From Legionella waltersii (GTDB taxonomy: Bacteria > Pseudomonadota > Gammaproteobacteria > Legionellales > Legionellaceae): a stretch of DNA of 64,000 nucleotides. Position 1 is the first letter of the stretch. Each line of letters opens with the position of its first letter. The DNA lies in assembly GCF_001468085.1 (NCBI RefSeq), contig NZ_LNZB01000006.1, forward strand, positions 142,296-206,295, in the 5' to 3' direction. The notes beneath the pieces were generated by a model, which did no database searches, was not told the DNA's origin, and saw nothing but the letters and a program-made list of their open reading frames with translations. This document shows positions 52,611 through 62,485 of the stretch, one piece after another. Position numbers and translations under genes: made by a program.

Positions 52611-53858
52611 ATGACTATCGAGACTGATATTCAAGACTTTATTGATAAGGTTTCTACGTACAATGATAAAGACAAGACCTACACATTAAAATTAGTCTCC
52701 GTAACAGTACTTGAACGAAATTTCGAGGGTTTTATCAATCAGCAACTATTAGTGAATGGAATAGATAAAGATAAAATAAAGCTTAAATACAAGCCGCTTG
52801 CCTTGTTATTTCATCCTGATAAAGTTCCACAGTACACTCCAGGAATGCAATGGCTTGAAAAAGAGTTATCTCAAGGAACAGGTAATGGAGCTTGTTTTAA
52901 AATAATAAATACATGCTATGACCGATTGATAAATCCTGAAAACTATAAAAACATTGGCATGAATAACGTTAAAAGCCAAGAGGACTTTAGAGCATGGCTT
53001 GTTAAACTGCAATCCAAAGCGACAACCTATTCTGGGAAAAGTTTATGCGAAAGCTTGATTCATTTTTTGGATGAATCCAAAGGCTTTTACAATGATGTAG
53101 GCCAAATAAAACCAAAAGGAATACGTGCAATTTTGCAATTCATCCCTGTGGTTTTTGCAAGCTATGGAGCATTTTTCTTTGCGGAAGAGCTTTTTGCTAT
53201 TTATGCCTTGTTTTATGTTGTTTTGAAAGGTGGTGAATACCTGGAATCCAGCAATTCAAAAGAGATAAAACGAATTGGCAAAACTCTCCAAGGGTTGTCC
53301 ATGATTACTGCTATAACGTCAACAACGTTGCTTGTGAGAATTTTGGAATTAACCTTTTGGACTTCTCGTCAGTTTTTGGACGCTAGTTTACAAATTACGT
53401 CCGCTATTTTGAAGCCCATTTTGCCGGCTCCAACTTCCATGCCAACAAACTACGCGGAAGACCCAATCAATTTTTGTAAAGATTTAATAGTAGCGAGTGG
53501 GAATTTAAAAACGGGAATTCAATTTAAAACCCCTGAATTAAAAGCTATTTCTGCTCCACTTGAAGTGCAACTTGGCTTGCTTGATCAGCAGTTTTTTAGT
53601 CACTATCGCTTGGCAGATTCGAAACGTTTAAAAATAGAAGCTTTCTTATTCAAAATGCGGGTATTGGACAGTACATCTGATTCCGTAGACCAAAAATTAA
53701 TTGAAGCGAAGAAGGAGTTAGAAGAAATTAAAAAGGACAAAAAGGTGTATAACAGCAAGACAGCTGAAGCAGTACAACAAGCGGAGCATGTGATTAGTCT
53801 GTTGTCAGAGCCGGAGTCGCAATCAATGCAACTAACTATCTATCAACCTCCCAAATAA
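52611..53858 (+). CDS. J-domain-like membrane protein, candidate effector
   Basis: A 415-residue protein. The N-terminus holds a divergent J domain with an intact HPD motif (LALLFHPDKV, HPD at 68-70), needed to stimulate Hsp70 ATPase. There are two hydrophobic hairpin-like regions (about 165-202 and 224-245) and a charged C-terminal coiled coil (QKLIEAKKELEEIKKDKK) before a proline-rich end (MQLTIYQPPK). The family is not recognised; this is not DnaJ because the Gly/Phe and zinc parts are missing. Such J proteins are found among Legionella effectors. AAAGGAG precedes the ATG. Confidence 0.75.
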   Translation: MTIETDIQDFIDKVSTYNDKDKTYTLKLVSVTVLERNFEGFINQQLLVNGIDKDKIKLKYKPLALLFHPDKVPQYTPGMQWLEKELSQGTGNGACFKIINTCYDRLINPENYKNIGMNNVKSQEDFRAWLVKLQSKATTYSGKSLCESLIHFLDESKGFYNDVGQIKPKGIRAILQFIPVVFASYGAFFFAEELFAIYALFYVVLKGGEYLESSNSKEIKRIGKTLQGLSMITAITSTTLLVRILELTFWTSRQFLDASLQITSAILKPILPAPTSMPTNYAEDPINFCKDLIVASGNLKTGIQFKTPELKAISAPLEVQLGLLDQQFFSHYRLADSKRLKIEAFLFKMRVLDSTSDSVDQKLIEAKKELEEIKKDKKVYNSKTAEAVQQAEHVISLLSEPESQSMQLTIYQPPK

Positions 53859-53925
53859 TAGGACTTGAATTTTTACCCTTAACTCTGGCAAGATGCTGCC
53901 TGATTTGATATTGCAGAGAGGACCC

Positions 53926-54675
53926 ATGAAAATACTCGTGGCTGTAAAACGGGTCATTGATCCGTATGTTAAAGTTCGCGTGAAATCAGACAATACAGGA
54001 GTTGAAACGCAGAACATTAAAATGGCGATGAACCCATTTGATGAAATTGCTATAGAAGAAGCGTTACGTTTAGTTGAAAAGAAAATAGCTTCTGAAGTGA
54101 TAGCGGTTACAGTGGGTGATGATAGCTCACAGGAGACTTTGAGGCATGCTTTAGCCTTAGGGGCAGACCGAGCAATTTTAGTAAAAACAGACACAAAGCT
54201 AGAAAGCTTAAACGTAGCAAAACTATTGAAACGAATAGTTGATGATGAAAAACCGAATTTGGTCTTGATGGGGAAACAATCCATTGATGGAGATAACAAT
54301 CAAACTCCGCAAATGCTCGCAGCTTTATTGGATTGGCCTCAGGGAACATTTGCCTCTGAGCTTTCTGTGCAAGATAACTCCATTATCGTTACGCGAGAAA
54401 TTGATGGAGGCTTAGAAACGATAAAGCTTAGGTTACCTGCGGTAGTAAGCACTGATTTACGATTAAACGAACCAAGATACGCCAGTTTGCCTAATATTAT
54501 GAAAGCAAAACGCAAGCCATTGGATATCATTGAATCTAGCTCTTTAGGTCTAACGATGAAACAGCACATTGAAGTATTAAATGTGAAAGCGCCCGCGACT
54601 AGAAGTGGTGGAGTCAAGCTAGAGTCTGTGGCTGCTTTGATGGAAAAGTTACAACATGAAGCCAAAGTGCTTTAA
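53926..54675 (+). CDS. etfB: Electron transfer flavoprotein subunit beta
   Basis: A 249-residue small subunit of the ETF, which passes electrons from acyl-CoA dehydrogenases to the quinone pool. Start is the ATG at 53926 (MKILVAVKRVIDPYVKV) with AGAGG close before it; an upstream ATG at 53893 lengthens the frame by 11 residues without support. The AMP-binding signature VLMGKQSIDGDNNQTPQMLAALL near 115-137 is diagnostic. The etfA gene follows 14 bp later. Confidence 0.96.
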   Translation: MKILVAVKRVIDPYVKVRVKSDNTGVETQNIKMAMNPFDEIAIEEALRLVEKKIASEVIAVTVGDDSSQETLRHALALGADRAILVKTDTKLESLNVAKLLKRIVDDEKPNLVLMGKQSIDGDNNQTPQMLAALLDWPQGTFASELSVQDNSIIVTREIDGGLETIKLRLPAVVSTDLRLNEPRYASLPNIMKAKRKPLDIIESSSLGLTMKQHIEVLNVKAPATRSGGVKLESVAALMEKLQHEAKVL

Positions 54676-54689
54676 ACAGGAGAGTGGAG

Positions 54690-55628
54690 ATGAGCACTTT
54701 AGTTATTGTTGAACATAATAACACACACATGCATACAGCTACACGAAACACACTGGCTGCAGCATTAGAATTGGACAAAAATCCTACTTTTCTTGTAGTG
54801 GGATACCACTGCCAAACGGTTGCAAAAGAAGTAGCATCCTTAGAAGGGGTTCAATCAGTATGGTGTTTGGATAGTCCTGAGTTCGAGCATCCACTTGCCG
54901 AGCAATTATGTGACGTGGTGGTGTCTAAGGCAAGTTCTTTTGATGCTATCATTGCTCCTTCAAGTACTTTTGGGAAAAACCTATTGCCAAGAATTGCCGC
55001 GAAGTTGGATGTTGGACAAGTTTCAGACGTTAGTAAAATTATTGATGATACTACGTTTGAACACCCTATCTACGCGGGCAATGCCATTGAAACTGTACGC
55101 ATACTTGATCCAATTCGAGTAATGACTATTCGAACTATAGCTTATAATCCTGTACAATCTCAGCAATCTCCATGCAGCATTGAAACCATTCACCACGATT
55201 TTGCGAATAGGAATAGCGAGTTTGTAAAACAAGAGTTGAGTAAGTCGGAGCGTCCTGAACTTGGAAATGCTAAAATTGTGGTTTCTGGAGGTCGTGGTTT
55301 ACAAAGTGCTGAAAAATTCAAGTTAGTTGAAGAATTGGCGGATGCTTTGGGAGCAGCAGTAGGTGCTTCAAGAGCTGCAGTCGATGCTGGTTTTGTTCCT
55401 AATGATTATCAAGTGGGACAAACTGGTAAAGTCGTTGCCCCCATGCTTTATATTGCAGTGGGAATTTCAGGAGCAGTACAACATTTAGCAGGGATGAAAG
55501 ACTCTAAGGTAATTGTTGCAATTAATAAAGATGAAGATGCTCCTATTTTTCAAATTGCTAATTATGGTTTAGTAGGGGATTTATTTGAATTAGTTCCGCA
55601 ATTAATAGAACTTTTAAAGAATCGATAA
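54690..55628 (+). CDS. etfA: Electron transfer flavoprotein subunit alpha
   Basis: The 312-residue FAD-bearing large subunit of ETF. The ATG at 54690 is chosen for its AGGAG 7 bases upstream; a GTG at 54684 is in frame. The C-terminal FAD domain shows [50 protein letters not shown] and [23 protein letters not shown], all family signatures. It follows etfB, which it pairs with. The next gene, alanine dehydrogenase, is 12 bp downstream. Confidence 0.96.
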   Translation: MSTLVIVEHNNTHMHTATRNTLAAALELDKNPTFLVVGYHCQTVAKEVASLEGVQSVWCLDSPEFEHPLAEQLCDVVVSKASSFDAIIAPSSTFGKNLLPRIAAKLDVGQVSDVSKIIDDTTFEHPIYAGNAIETVRILDPIRVMTIRTIAYNPVQSQQSPCSIETIHHDFANRNSEFVKQELSKSERPELGNAKIVVSGGRGLQSAEKFKLVEELADALGAAVGASRAAVDAGFVPNDYQVGQTGKVVAPMLYIAVGISGAVQHLAGMKDSKVIVAINKDEDAPIFQIANYGLVGDLFELVPQLIELLKNR

Positions 55629-55640
55629 GAGGGTGTAACT

Positions 55641-56762
55641 ATGTTAGTTGGTGTGCCAAAGGAAATAAAATCCCAAGAGAATAGGGTTGGACTAGTTCCT
55701 TCAAGTGTAAGAGAAATTATTAGAGCAGGAAGCAGTGTATTAGTAGAGCAAGGGGCTGGAGCTGGAATAGGAATATCTGATGATGATTACAGACAAGCCG
55801 GTGCAGAAGTAGTAGCAAGTGCTGATGATATTTTTGCTCAAGCAGACATGATTGTTAAAGTAAAAGAGCCACAACCAATTGAATGCAAAAGGTTAAGAGA
55901 AGGCCAAACATTATTTACCTATTTACATTTGGCTCCCGATCCTCAACAAACCAGATTACTTAAAGAATCCGGAGTTACTGCTATAGCTTATGAAACCGTA
56001 ACTCAAGATGGTGGTGGTTTACCTTTACTTGCTCCAATGTCTCAAGTCGCAGGACGTATGTCTATACAGGCTGGAGCTCATTGCTTAGAGATGGCACAAG
56101 GTGGAAGTGGTGTGCTATTAGGTGGTGTTCCAGGAGTAGCTGCTGCAAATGTTGTTGTAATCGGTGGTGGGGTTGTAGGTACCAACGCTGCTCGGATGGC
56201 TATGGGACTGGAAGCTAGGGTTACCGTTCTTGACCGCTCCTTACAACGTTTGAATGAGCTTGATTTTCAATTTGGTTCTAAGATAAACACTGTATACTCA
56301 ACAGTTGATTCGATTGAGAAATACGTAGCTCGAGCTGATTTAGTGATTGGAGCCGTATTAGTTCCTGGTGCCGCTGCCCCTAGATTAGTCAGCAGAAGTA
56401 TGTTGCAATCAATGCGTCCTGGATCAGTATTGGTGGACGTTGCAATTGACCAAGGCGGATGCTTTGAAACCAGTCGAGCGACCACTCACCAAGAACCAAC
56501 TTATGTTGTGGATAACGTTGTTCATTACTGTGTGGCTAACATGCCTGGAGCAGTTCCAAGAACATCAACCTTTGCTTTAAATAATGCGACACTGCCTTTT
56601 GTCTTAAGCATTGTTACTAAAGGAACTAAGTTAGCTTTATTGAGCGATCCTCATTTATTAAATGGATTAAACGTCCACCAGGGCAAGATCACGTATGAAG
56701 CAGTAGCTAGGGATTTAGGTTACGAATACACACCTGCAACTGCTGCATTATCTGGTAAATAA
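55641..56762 (+). CDS. ald: Alanine dehydrogenase
   Basis: A 373-residue NAD-dependent enzyme that interconverts alanine and pyruvate plus ammonia. It begins [20 protein letters not shown], and the catalytic Lys and His are in IVKVKEPQ and FTYLHLAPD. The NAD motif is [20 protein letters not shown]. Length is normal. It is the last gene of etfB-etfA-ald. GAGGG precedes the ATG, and an intrinsic terminator follows closely. Legionella uses amino acids as main carbon sources, so alanine breakdown fits. Confidence 0.97.
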   Translation: MLVGVPKEIKSQENRVGLVPSSVREIIRAGSSVLVEQGAGAGIGISDDDYRQAGAEVVASADDIFAQADMIVKVKEPQPIECKRLREGQTLFTYLHLAPDPQQTRLLKESGVTAIAYETVTQDGGGLPLLAPMSQVAGRMSIQAGAHCLEMAQGGSGVLLGGVPGVAAANVVVIGGGVVGTNAARMAMGLEARVTVLDRSLQRLNELDFQFGSKINTVYSTVDSIEKYVARADLVIGAVLVPGAAAPRLVSRSMLQSMRPGSVLVDVAIDQGGCFETSRATTHQEPTYVVDNVVHYCVANMPGAVPRTSTFALNNATLPFVLSIVTKGTKLALLSDPHLLNGLNVHQGKITYEAVARDLGYEYTPATAALSGK

Positions 56763-56775
56763 CAAATCTTAAAGA

Positions 56776-56803
56776 TCCCTCGCAACCGCGAGGGACTTTT
56801 TCT
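56776..56803 (+). terminator. Rho-independent terminator after ald
   Basis: TCCCTCGC and GCGAGGGA pair over 8 bp around an AACC loop, followed by CTTTTTC, 14 bp after the ald stop codon. Confidence 0.93.
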
Positions 56804-57059
56804 GAATTCCTTGGTGAGTTCTATGTCCAAGTTCTCTCACTGGACTTAAAAAAGTGTCTAAGCCATTTATAATTTCTGTAACACCCTTTTTTGTTCAGAG
56901 ATAGACTCCCTTATTAAATCCTATTAACAAGGGAGTGATAACTAGGGTAGGGACCCTGAGCGTTCCATCGCAGCTTAAACAGCTAGGTGTTATTCTGAGT
57001 GAGAATGTTGACTTGTTGTCAAAAACAGATTGATCGTTTTTGGAACTCGAGGAGGTTAA

Positions 57060-57947
57060 ATGCTGGCTTCACCTAATGATTTATATTATTTCAATGAAGT
57101 ATGTTATACCTTAAATTTTTCTAGAGCATCAGAGCGGTTGGGTATAAGTCAGCCATCTCTTAGTCAAGCCATGAAGCGCTTAGAAACCTTAATTGGTACT
57201 CCCTTATTTATTAGAGTAAAAACAGGAGTGAAATTAACCAAAGCAGGCTATCAGCTGCATTCTCATACCAACTCTTTAATTAGTTTATGGGAACGAGTTA
57301 AAGCAGAAAGTCTCGCATCCTACCAAGAGGTACAAGGAAGAATTAATTTTGGCTGCCACTCTGCTGTAGCTAGAGAGGTATTACCTTTGGTGCTACCTGA
57401 TTTTGTTGCTACCTATCCTGGATTAGAAATTGTTTTAGTGCATGATTTATCGCGTAAAATTTTTGAAGGGATAGTTAACTTATCGATAGACATAGGCATT
57501 GTTGTCAATCCATTACGCCATCCAGGGCTCATTTTGCAAAAGCTCTATGATGATGAAGTTTGTTTTTGGCAAGCGGCCAATTTTAAATGGTCTCATGAAG
57601 AGGGTGTATTAATCATTTGCGATCCCCAGCTACTCCAAACACAGTCTATGCTGACTCAGCTTCGACATAAAGGAATCACTAATTTTCGTACATTAACCAG
57701 TAGGAGTTTGGAGGTAATTTCCAGTTTAATTGCTGCAGGTACTGGTATTGGAATTCTTCCAGGAAGTGCAGCCAAACTGGTAAAGCCTGAGCTAATAAAG
57801 ATACCTAATATGCCTACATACCATGATGAGCTATTTTTGGTCTACAGACCCGAACAAAGAAATTTAATGGCTTTAAAAGTACTTATTAAAGCCATTAAAC
57901 AGGCAATTAAGCAGCTAAACTCAGATGTTCCTGAAACCAGTTTTTAA
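57060..57947 (+). CDS. LysR-family transcriptional regulator
   Basis: A 295-residue regulator. The winged-helix DNA-binding domain is at the N-terminus (FNEVCYTLNFSRASERLGISQPSLSQAMKRLETLIGTPLFIRVKTG), followed by a substrate-binding domain with the usual two-lobe plan. GGAGG lies 5 bases before the ATG. The target and inducer are unknown. It is downstream of ald but behind a terminator, and it does not have a divergent partner; instead its end overlaps the convergent 154-residue gene by 41 bp. Confidence 0.92.
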   Translation: MLASPNDLYYFNEVCYTLNFSRASERLGISQPSLSQAMKRLETLIGTPLFIRVKTGVKLTKAGYQLHSHTNSLISLWERVKAESLASYQEVQGRINFGCHSAVAREVLPLVLPDFVATYPGLEIVLVHDLSRKIFEGIVNLSIDIGIVVNPLRHPGLILQKLYDDEVCFWQAANFKWSHEEGVLIICDPQLLQTQSMLTQLRHKGITNFRTLTSRSLEVISSLIAAGTGIGILPGSAAKLVKPELIKIPNMPTYHDELFLVYRPEQRNLMALKVLIKAIKQAIKQLNSDVPETSF

Positions 57948-58371
57948 GAACTTCTTCACCCAAAACATCATAAATATAATTCAGAAATAGCTGAAGTGAT
58001 TCAATAAACTGTTCAGTGGATAAGTTTAGCGTTTCACGCATATTGGGTTCATGATGGATGAAATGACCGAAATATTGCGAACAAAACTGACTATAATCTC
58101 TGGTGATAAGAATAAACTCATGCCACATAGTATCAATTGAACGCATTTCCTCATGCATGACTGGAATGAATTGTAGACCAGGATCATTAGGATTTTGGGC
58201 TAAATCACAATCGTGTTTTTCACAAAGCCAAAGGTAACGCAGCATCTCAGTAAACAAATATTCAGCTCTGTGGGCTTCAAGAGGGTGATTTGCTTTGAAA
58301 CGCTCGATGACTTGGAGGTTTTGGTAAGCCAAAACCTCAGATAGATTTGGTAAATTAGACATAATTTCCAA
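57907..58371 (-). CDS. Glycine-rich-domain-like (DUF1399-like) protein
   Basis: A 154-residue helical protein. The signature MHEEMRSIDTMWHEFIL, then TRDYSQFCSQYFGHFIHHEP, matches the conserved D-x-x-WH ... Y-x-x-FC ... FG-x-F-x-HH-x-P pattern of the glycine-rich-domain-containing-like family. The His and Asp residues could bind a metal. Function unknown. The start is a TTG at 58371 with GAGGG upstream, or an ATG at 58362. It begins 4 bp after a 28-codon peptide gene. Its C-terminus overlaps the end of the LysR gene. Confidence 0.8.
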   Translation of the reverse strand: MEIMSNLPNLSEVLAYQNLQVIERFKANHPLEAHRAEYLFTEMLRYLWLCEKHDCDLAQNPNDPGLQFIPVMHEEMRSIDTMWHEFILITRDYSQFCSQYFGHFIHHEPNMRETLNLSTEQFIESLQLFLNYIYDVLGEEVLKNWFQEHLSLAA

Positions 58372-58375
58372 CTCA

Positions 58376-58462
58376 TCACCCTCTGCTACGACAACATTTG
58401 CAACGGAGAATGCCTTTCGCTAGTTTTGCATGAACGATTTGTTTAATTAATTCTTTTTTCAT
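58376..58462 (-). CDS. 28-residue Cys-rich peptide gene
   Basis: A short frame encoding MKKELIKQIV, then HAKLAKGILR and CKCCRSRG. It has an ideal GGAG site 7 bases before the ATG and a -10-like TATAAT box about 80 bp upstream. The charged helical N-part followed by a CKCC-containing tail resembles a leader plus core of a small modified peptide. Its stop codon is 4 bp before the start of the DUF1399-like protein, so the two are probably translated from the same message. No known precursor is recognised. It might also be a chance leader peptide. Confidence 0.6.
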   Translation of the reverse strand: MKKELIKQIVHAKLAKGILRCKCCRSRG

Positions 58463-58542
58463 GATTACTCTCCTTATTATTTAATGGTTCAAGGAGTTTA
58501 ATTCAGTTGATACGAGTGAACCATAAGGAATTGATTATTGTG

Positions 58543-58548
58543 ATTATA
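58543..58548 (-). promoter_or_regulatory. Candidate -10 element for the Cys-rich peptide unit
   Basis: A perfect TATAAT on the minus strand (ATTATA as written), about 80 bp before the peptide ATG. The -35 region (AACCTT at 17-bp spacing) is poor, so confidence is low. Confidence 0.35.
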
Positions 58549-58624
58549 GGTACTTCTTATGACAGAAGGTTAACATGAAAACCTTGGTTACTCCTTTGGC
58601 GGCACCAAGGCTTACATCCCATAA

Positions 58625-59686
58625 CTAGTTCGTAAGAGTTTGCCTTCCACCTTTAAACTCGTAAGGATCTTCACCTGAATTAGCAAATAGAGTTACGCCT
58701 GTTTTAGATTTAATTTTTGGTATTTCGGTGCTCGCAGGTATTAATTGAGCTTCCTTTAGTGCTTCCCAAAATTGCGGGGCAACTGGCTCCCTAGCATATT
58801 TTAACGAATCTTTCAGTTCGTCAGGAGTTCTTGCTCCAACCACGACTTTATCGACTTGTGGATGCATATGCACAAATTGCATCGCAGCATGGGCTAGATT
58901 GACTTTAAATTTATCACAGATTTCTTGTATTTTGGTCACTCTATCTAGAAGAGCACTATTCGCTTGCTCATAACGAAAATAAGTATTTCCTTTTTGACCA
59001 CTGAGTAGTCCGCCACCATAGGGCGCAGCAACGTAGAGTTGGATATTTTTTTCTTTACATAAGGGAAATAGTTCATCAAGTGCAGAAAAATTAAGTAAGT
59101 TGTAACAACCAGCTATCATAACACGGTCAATTTTAAAGCGCCCATCCTTGATAAGCTTTACACAGATTTCAGGATCATTTGAACCAATTCCTGCAACTTC
59201 AATTTTACCTTGCTTTTTTAAGCCATCAAATGCGACATGACCATCTTGTACAAAAGTGTCATAATGCTTAGCATGGTTACTTCCATGAGTCCCTTTATCA
59301 ATATCATGTAAGTACAAAGCATGCACACTTGATTGACGCATTCTCAATTGACTTTGCATAAAGGATGTTTCAATTCCCTTTTGACTATAATCAAAGACTT
59401 GGGCAAATCCACTGCTGTTAGTAAATCCATTGCTGTTTTCAGATTTTTTATTGGGATCAATAATGCGACCTGCTTTGGTGGATATTTTTACTTGGGAGTA
59501 AAGCTTAGGAGGTAAGCTCAATAAAGCAACACCTAGAACATTTTCTTGAGCACCATCTCCATAATGAGGGGCACAGTCAATTTCATAGATTCCATTGTTT
59601 ACTGCAAGCTCTACTGTTTCAATCATTTTGACAATTGGAACTTCAGCGCTACCCCATTGTGCAAATCCAAGAACAAGTTTGTGCAT
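58625..59686 (-). CDS. Aldo/keto reductase
   Basis: A 353-residue NADPH-dependent oxidoreductase with a TIM-barrel. It has the catalytic tetrad: Asp in YEIDCAPHYGDG, the tyrosine in the same loop, Lys in QVKISTKAG and His in HALYLHDID. The C-terminal VDKVVVGARTPDELKDSL is the NADPH motif. It resembles the D-threo-aldose 1-dehydrogenase (galactose/fucose dehydrogenase-like) branch, but the substrate is unknown. GGAGACATCATA precedes the ATG. It is separated from the peptide unit by about 160 bp. Confidence 0.92.
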   Translation of the reverse strand: MHKLVLGFAQWGSAEVPIVKMIETVELAVNNGIYEIDCAPHYGDGAQENVLGVALLSLPPKLYSQVKISTKAGRIIDPNKKSENSNGFTNSSGFAQVFDYSQKGIETSFMQSQLRMRQSSVHALYLHDIDKGTHGSNHAKHYDTFVQDGHVAFDGLKKQGKIEVAGIGSNDPEICVKLIKDGRFKIDRVMIAGCYNLLNFSALDELFPLCKEKNIQLYVAAPYGGGLLSGQKGNTYFRYEQANSALLDRVTKIQEICDKFKVNLAHAAMQFVHMHPQVDKVVVGARTPDELKDSLKYAREPVAPQFWEALKEAQLIPASTEIPKIKSKTGVTLFANSGEDPYEFKGGRQTLTN

Positions 59687-59953
59687 TATGATGTCTCCGT
59701 CATGATCATTGAGACAGCATTGTACGTTAGAAAATTAGCAATTCAATCGAAATGTTTCAGCGACGGTCCTCATTAGGATCTGTTGTAGAAGGGCACTCAA
59801 ACTTTTAATCCTCTATATTTAATCTCTTTTTAAATTTCAACTCAATCAACCTGTTATTTTATTTCTCAGTTTTGTGAGGAATGCTCAGGGTACGTCCTCG
59901 TTCTCTTGCAGTCCTCTTGATGAGCATGTTTCATGAAGGTATCTTTTACTTGA

Positions 59954-62338
59954 TTAAAATAGACCCTCTTCAACGGGTGCAAGTTCTTCATCTGGAAGTG
60001 AGGAGGCAGTTGGATCAAGTCCTGGAGGAGTTTGGTCTTCTTCAGCAGGTACTTCATTATTACGGAAGAGCTCGATGATTGCATTGGTTTGATTAGGTTG
60101 AGCAAGTAAACCACTGCTGGGATCAATTCGCACAGCAACAATGTTCTCTGGCTGTCTTAGTTCACGCACTGGCTTATCTTTTAGAGCAACCTTCATGAAG
60201 TCTATCCATAATGGCAGAGCAAGGCCTGCGGCATATTCATGCAAGGATTTAGGATTGTCAAAACCTACCCAAGCTGTCACCACAAGATCAGGATTAAATC
60301 CAGCAAACCAAGCATCTACTTGATCATTTGTTGTACCTGTTTTACCAGCGATGTCAGGACGGTTTAATGAGCGAGCTGCGCGTGCAGTTCCATGTTGAAT
60401 AACGTCTTTTAATGCAGAGTTCATCAAATAGGCTATGTCTTCAGGGATAACTCGCGGAGCAATGGATGCAGCGTCTACCTTGCCATCGCATGGATCACAG
60501 ACTACGGTGGGCTTCGCTTGTAACAAGATTTTACCATCCACATCGGTGATATGATCAATGAGGTAGGGCTCTATTTTGTATCCACCATTTGCAAACACTG
60601 CATAAGCGGAGGTGAGCTCCATCGGGCTAACTGATAAGCTACCAAGTGCCAAAGATAGACCTTTAGGTAATGTTTTTTTATTAAATCCAAATCGAGCTAA
60701 AAAGTCGATGGTATAGTCAATACCTATGTCATCAAGAATTCGAATGGATACTAAATTTTTTGATTGAACTAACGCTTGTTTTAGACGAGTAGGACCATTA
60801 AATTTAAGATTGACGTTATGAGGTCTCCACAGGTTAGGTTGACTTGGATCATCAACTACAATGGGGGCATCATTAATTAACGTGGCTAAGGTATAACCAT
60901 TGTTTAAAGCTGCGGCATAAACAAAAGGTTTGAAGCTAGAACCAGGCTGTCTACTGGATTGAGTTGCCCGATTAAATTTACTTTTTTGGAAGTTAAATCC
61001 ACCAACTAATACTTGAATTGCACCATTTTTAGGATCCATGCCAATCATGGCAGATTCTGCTTCTGGTATTTGCGCAAGTTCCCAATGTTTCTCAGTAGAA
61101 TGCATATATACTATATCGCCAACAGCGACAACTTGTTGTGCTTTTGTGGGTGCCTTCCCAACCCAGCCTTTTTTTAGGGCTGGTCTAGCCCATGATAATC
61201 CTTCCCAAGGTAGGATTACAATCTGTCCATTTTGCAAGGCGGCAGTAGCTTCCTTGTCGCCAACTTCCGTTATGACGGCGGGTAATAAATGATTAAGCTC
61301 CGGATATTGTCGTAAATAGTTCTGACGAAGTTGGGCAGATTGGCTATCTTTCTCACCAATATTGGCAATTGGCCCTCTGTAACCATGCCGATGATCATAG
61401 GAAATTAGATTTTTCTCAACAACCTCGTTGGCTGTATTCTGTAAATGACCATCGATGGTCGTATACACTTTATACCCTTTGGTGTAGGCATCAGGACCGA
61501 AATTGTCGTATAAGGATTGGCGGATCATCTCAGCCACATACGGGGCTTTTACTCTGATGTCCGCGCTATGATACTTAGCTGTAATCGGTTGATTAATTGC
61601 ATTTTGATACTGTTCTTCATTGATGTAATGCTCTTCAAGTAAACGTTCGAGTACATGATCACGTCTTTTTTTAGCAGCAATAGGATTCGCAATAGGATTT
61701 TGGGTTGAGGGTGCTTGAGGGAGTCCAGCGATCATCGCGAGTTCAGCTAAATTGAGATCTTTTAAAGGTTTTCCAAAATAGACCATTGCTGCAGCACCAA
61801 CTCCATAGGCTCTATTGCCGAGATAGACCCGATTCAAATAGAGCTCAAGGATTTTTTCTTTGCTTAATTCACGGTCAATTTTAATGGCAAGCATGATTTC
61901 ATTAAACTTTCTTAGGAACGTTTTTTTACGGCTTAAGAAAAAGTTACGAGCTACTTGCATGGTAATGGTACTGCCACCTTGAGATTTTGTGCCTGTTTTA
62001 ATCATGCTCACAGCAGCACGCCCAAGACCCATAATGTCAACGCCTGGGTGTTCAAAGAAACGTTGATCTTCGGTTGCAATTAATGCATGAACAAGCATTG
62101 GTGGGATTTCATCGTAGGTCACGGGAATACGTTTCTTTTCCCCATACTCTTGAATTAATAAGCCTTCCTTGCTGAAAATTTGCAGTGGAACTTGCAGTTG
62201 TACTGTTTTTAGGGAATCTACATTAGGTAGTTGGCTTTCAAGATAAAGATAAATGAGGCTACCAGCCACCAGTAAAAGAAAAAACAGGCTCATCAGCGCC
62301 CATAGACCTTTACGCCAGAAGTATGCCATTTTTTTCAT
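59954..62338 (-). CDS. mrcA: Penicillin-binding protein 1A
   Basis: A 794-residue bifunctional glycosyltransferase/transpeptidase. One N-terminal membrane helix (LWALMSLFFLLLVAGSLIYLYLE) is followed by the GT51 domain with EDQRFFEHPGVD and GGSTITMQVARNFFLS. The transpeptidase domain has SxxK in PGSSFKPFVY, SxN in VQSKNLVS and KTG in AGKTGTTND. An OB-like insert lies between them. The tail is acidic (about 30 residues). It polymerises and cross-links side-wall peptidoglycan. No ribosome site stands out. The 267 bp between it and the aldo/keto reductase gene show nothing that I recognise. Confidence 0.97.
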   Translation of the reverse strand: MKKMAYFWRKGLWALMSLFFLLLVAGSLIYLYLESQLPNVDSLKTVQLQVPLQIFSKEGLLIQEYGEKKRIPVTYDEIPPMLVHALIATEDQRFFEHPGVDIMGLGRAAVSMIKTGTKSQGGSTITMQVARNFFLSRKKTFLRKFNEIMLAIKIDRELSKEKILELYLNRVYLGNRAYGVGAAAMVYFGKPLKDLNLAELAMIAGLPQAPSTQNPIANPIAAKKRRDHVLERLLEEHYINEEQYQNAINQPITAKYHSADIRVKAPYVAEMIRQSLYDNFGPDAYTKGYKVYTTIDGHLQNTANEVVEKNLISYDHRHGYRGPIANIGEKDSQSAQLRQNYLRQYPELNHLLPAVITEVGDKEATAALQNGQIVILPWEGLSWARPALKKGWVGKAPTKAQQVVAVGDIVYMHSTEKHWELAQIPEAESAMIGMDPKNGAIQVLVGGFNFQKSKFNRATQSSRQPGSSFKPFVYAAALNNGYTLATLINDAPIVVDDPSQPNLWRPHNVNLKFNGPTRLKQALVQSKNLVSIRILDDIGIDYTIDFLARFGFNKKTLPKGLSLALGSLSVSPMELTSAYAVFANGGYKIEPYLIDHITDVDGKILLQAKPTVVCDPCDGKVDAASIAPRVIPEDIAYLMNSALKDVIQHGTARAARSLNRPDIAGKTGTTNDQVDAWFAGFNPDLVVTAWVGFDNPKSLHEYAAGLALPLWIDFMKVALKDKPVRELRQPENIVAVRIDPSSGLLAQPNQTNAIIELFRNNEVPAEEDQTPPGLDPTASSLPDEELAPVEEGLF

Positions 62339-62485
62339 AAAAGTATTTTCGTTGAAGAAATTAGTTCGATATTATACAGCTAATCCATGTGAGAATGCGA
62401 GTTTTGCAAGGAAAAAAGCTTGTTTCTTATAGTAGGTCTTCCTGCGCTTGTGCGAAGGAAGACTGTTGGTAGCTAAAGGAGAGGT

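Noticed and set aside
58376..58462. Cys-rich peptide as a methanobactin precursor
   Set aside because: No MbnB- or MbnC-like gene is adjacent and the cysteine spacing (C-x-C-C) does not match known methanobactin cores.
59866..60141. A 91-codon minus-strand frame at the 3' end of mrcA
   Set aside because: It overlaps the true mrcA frame, with no ribosome site and low-complexity sequence.
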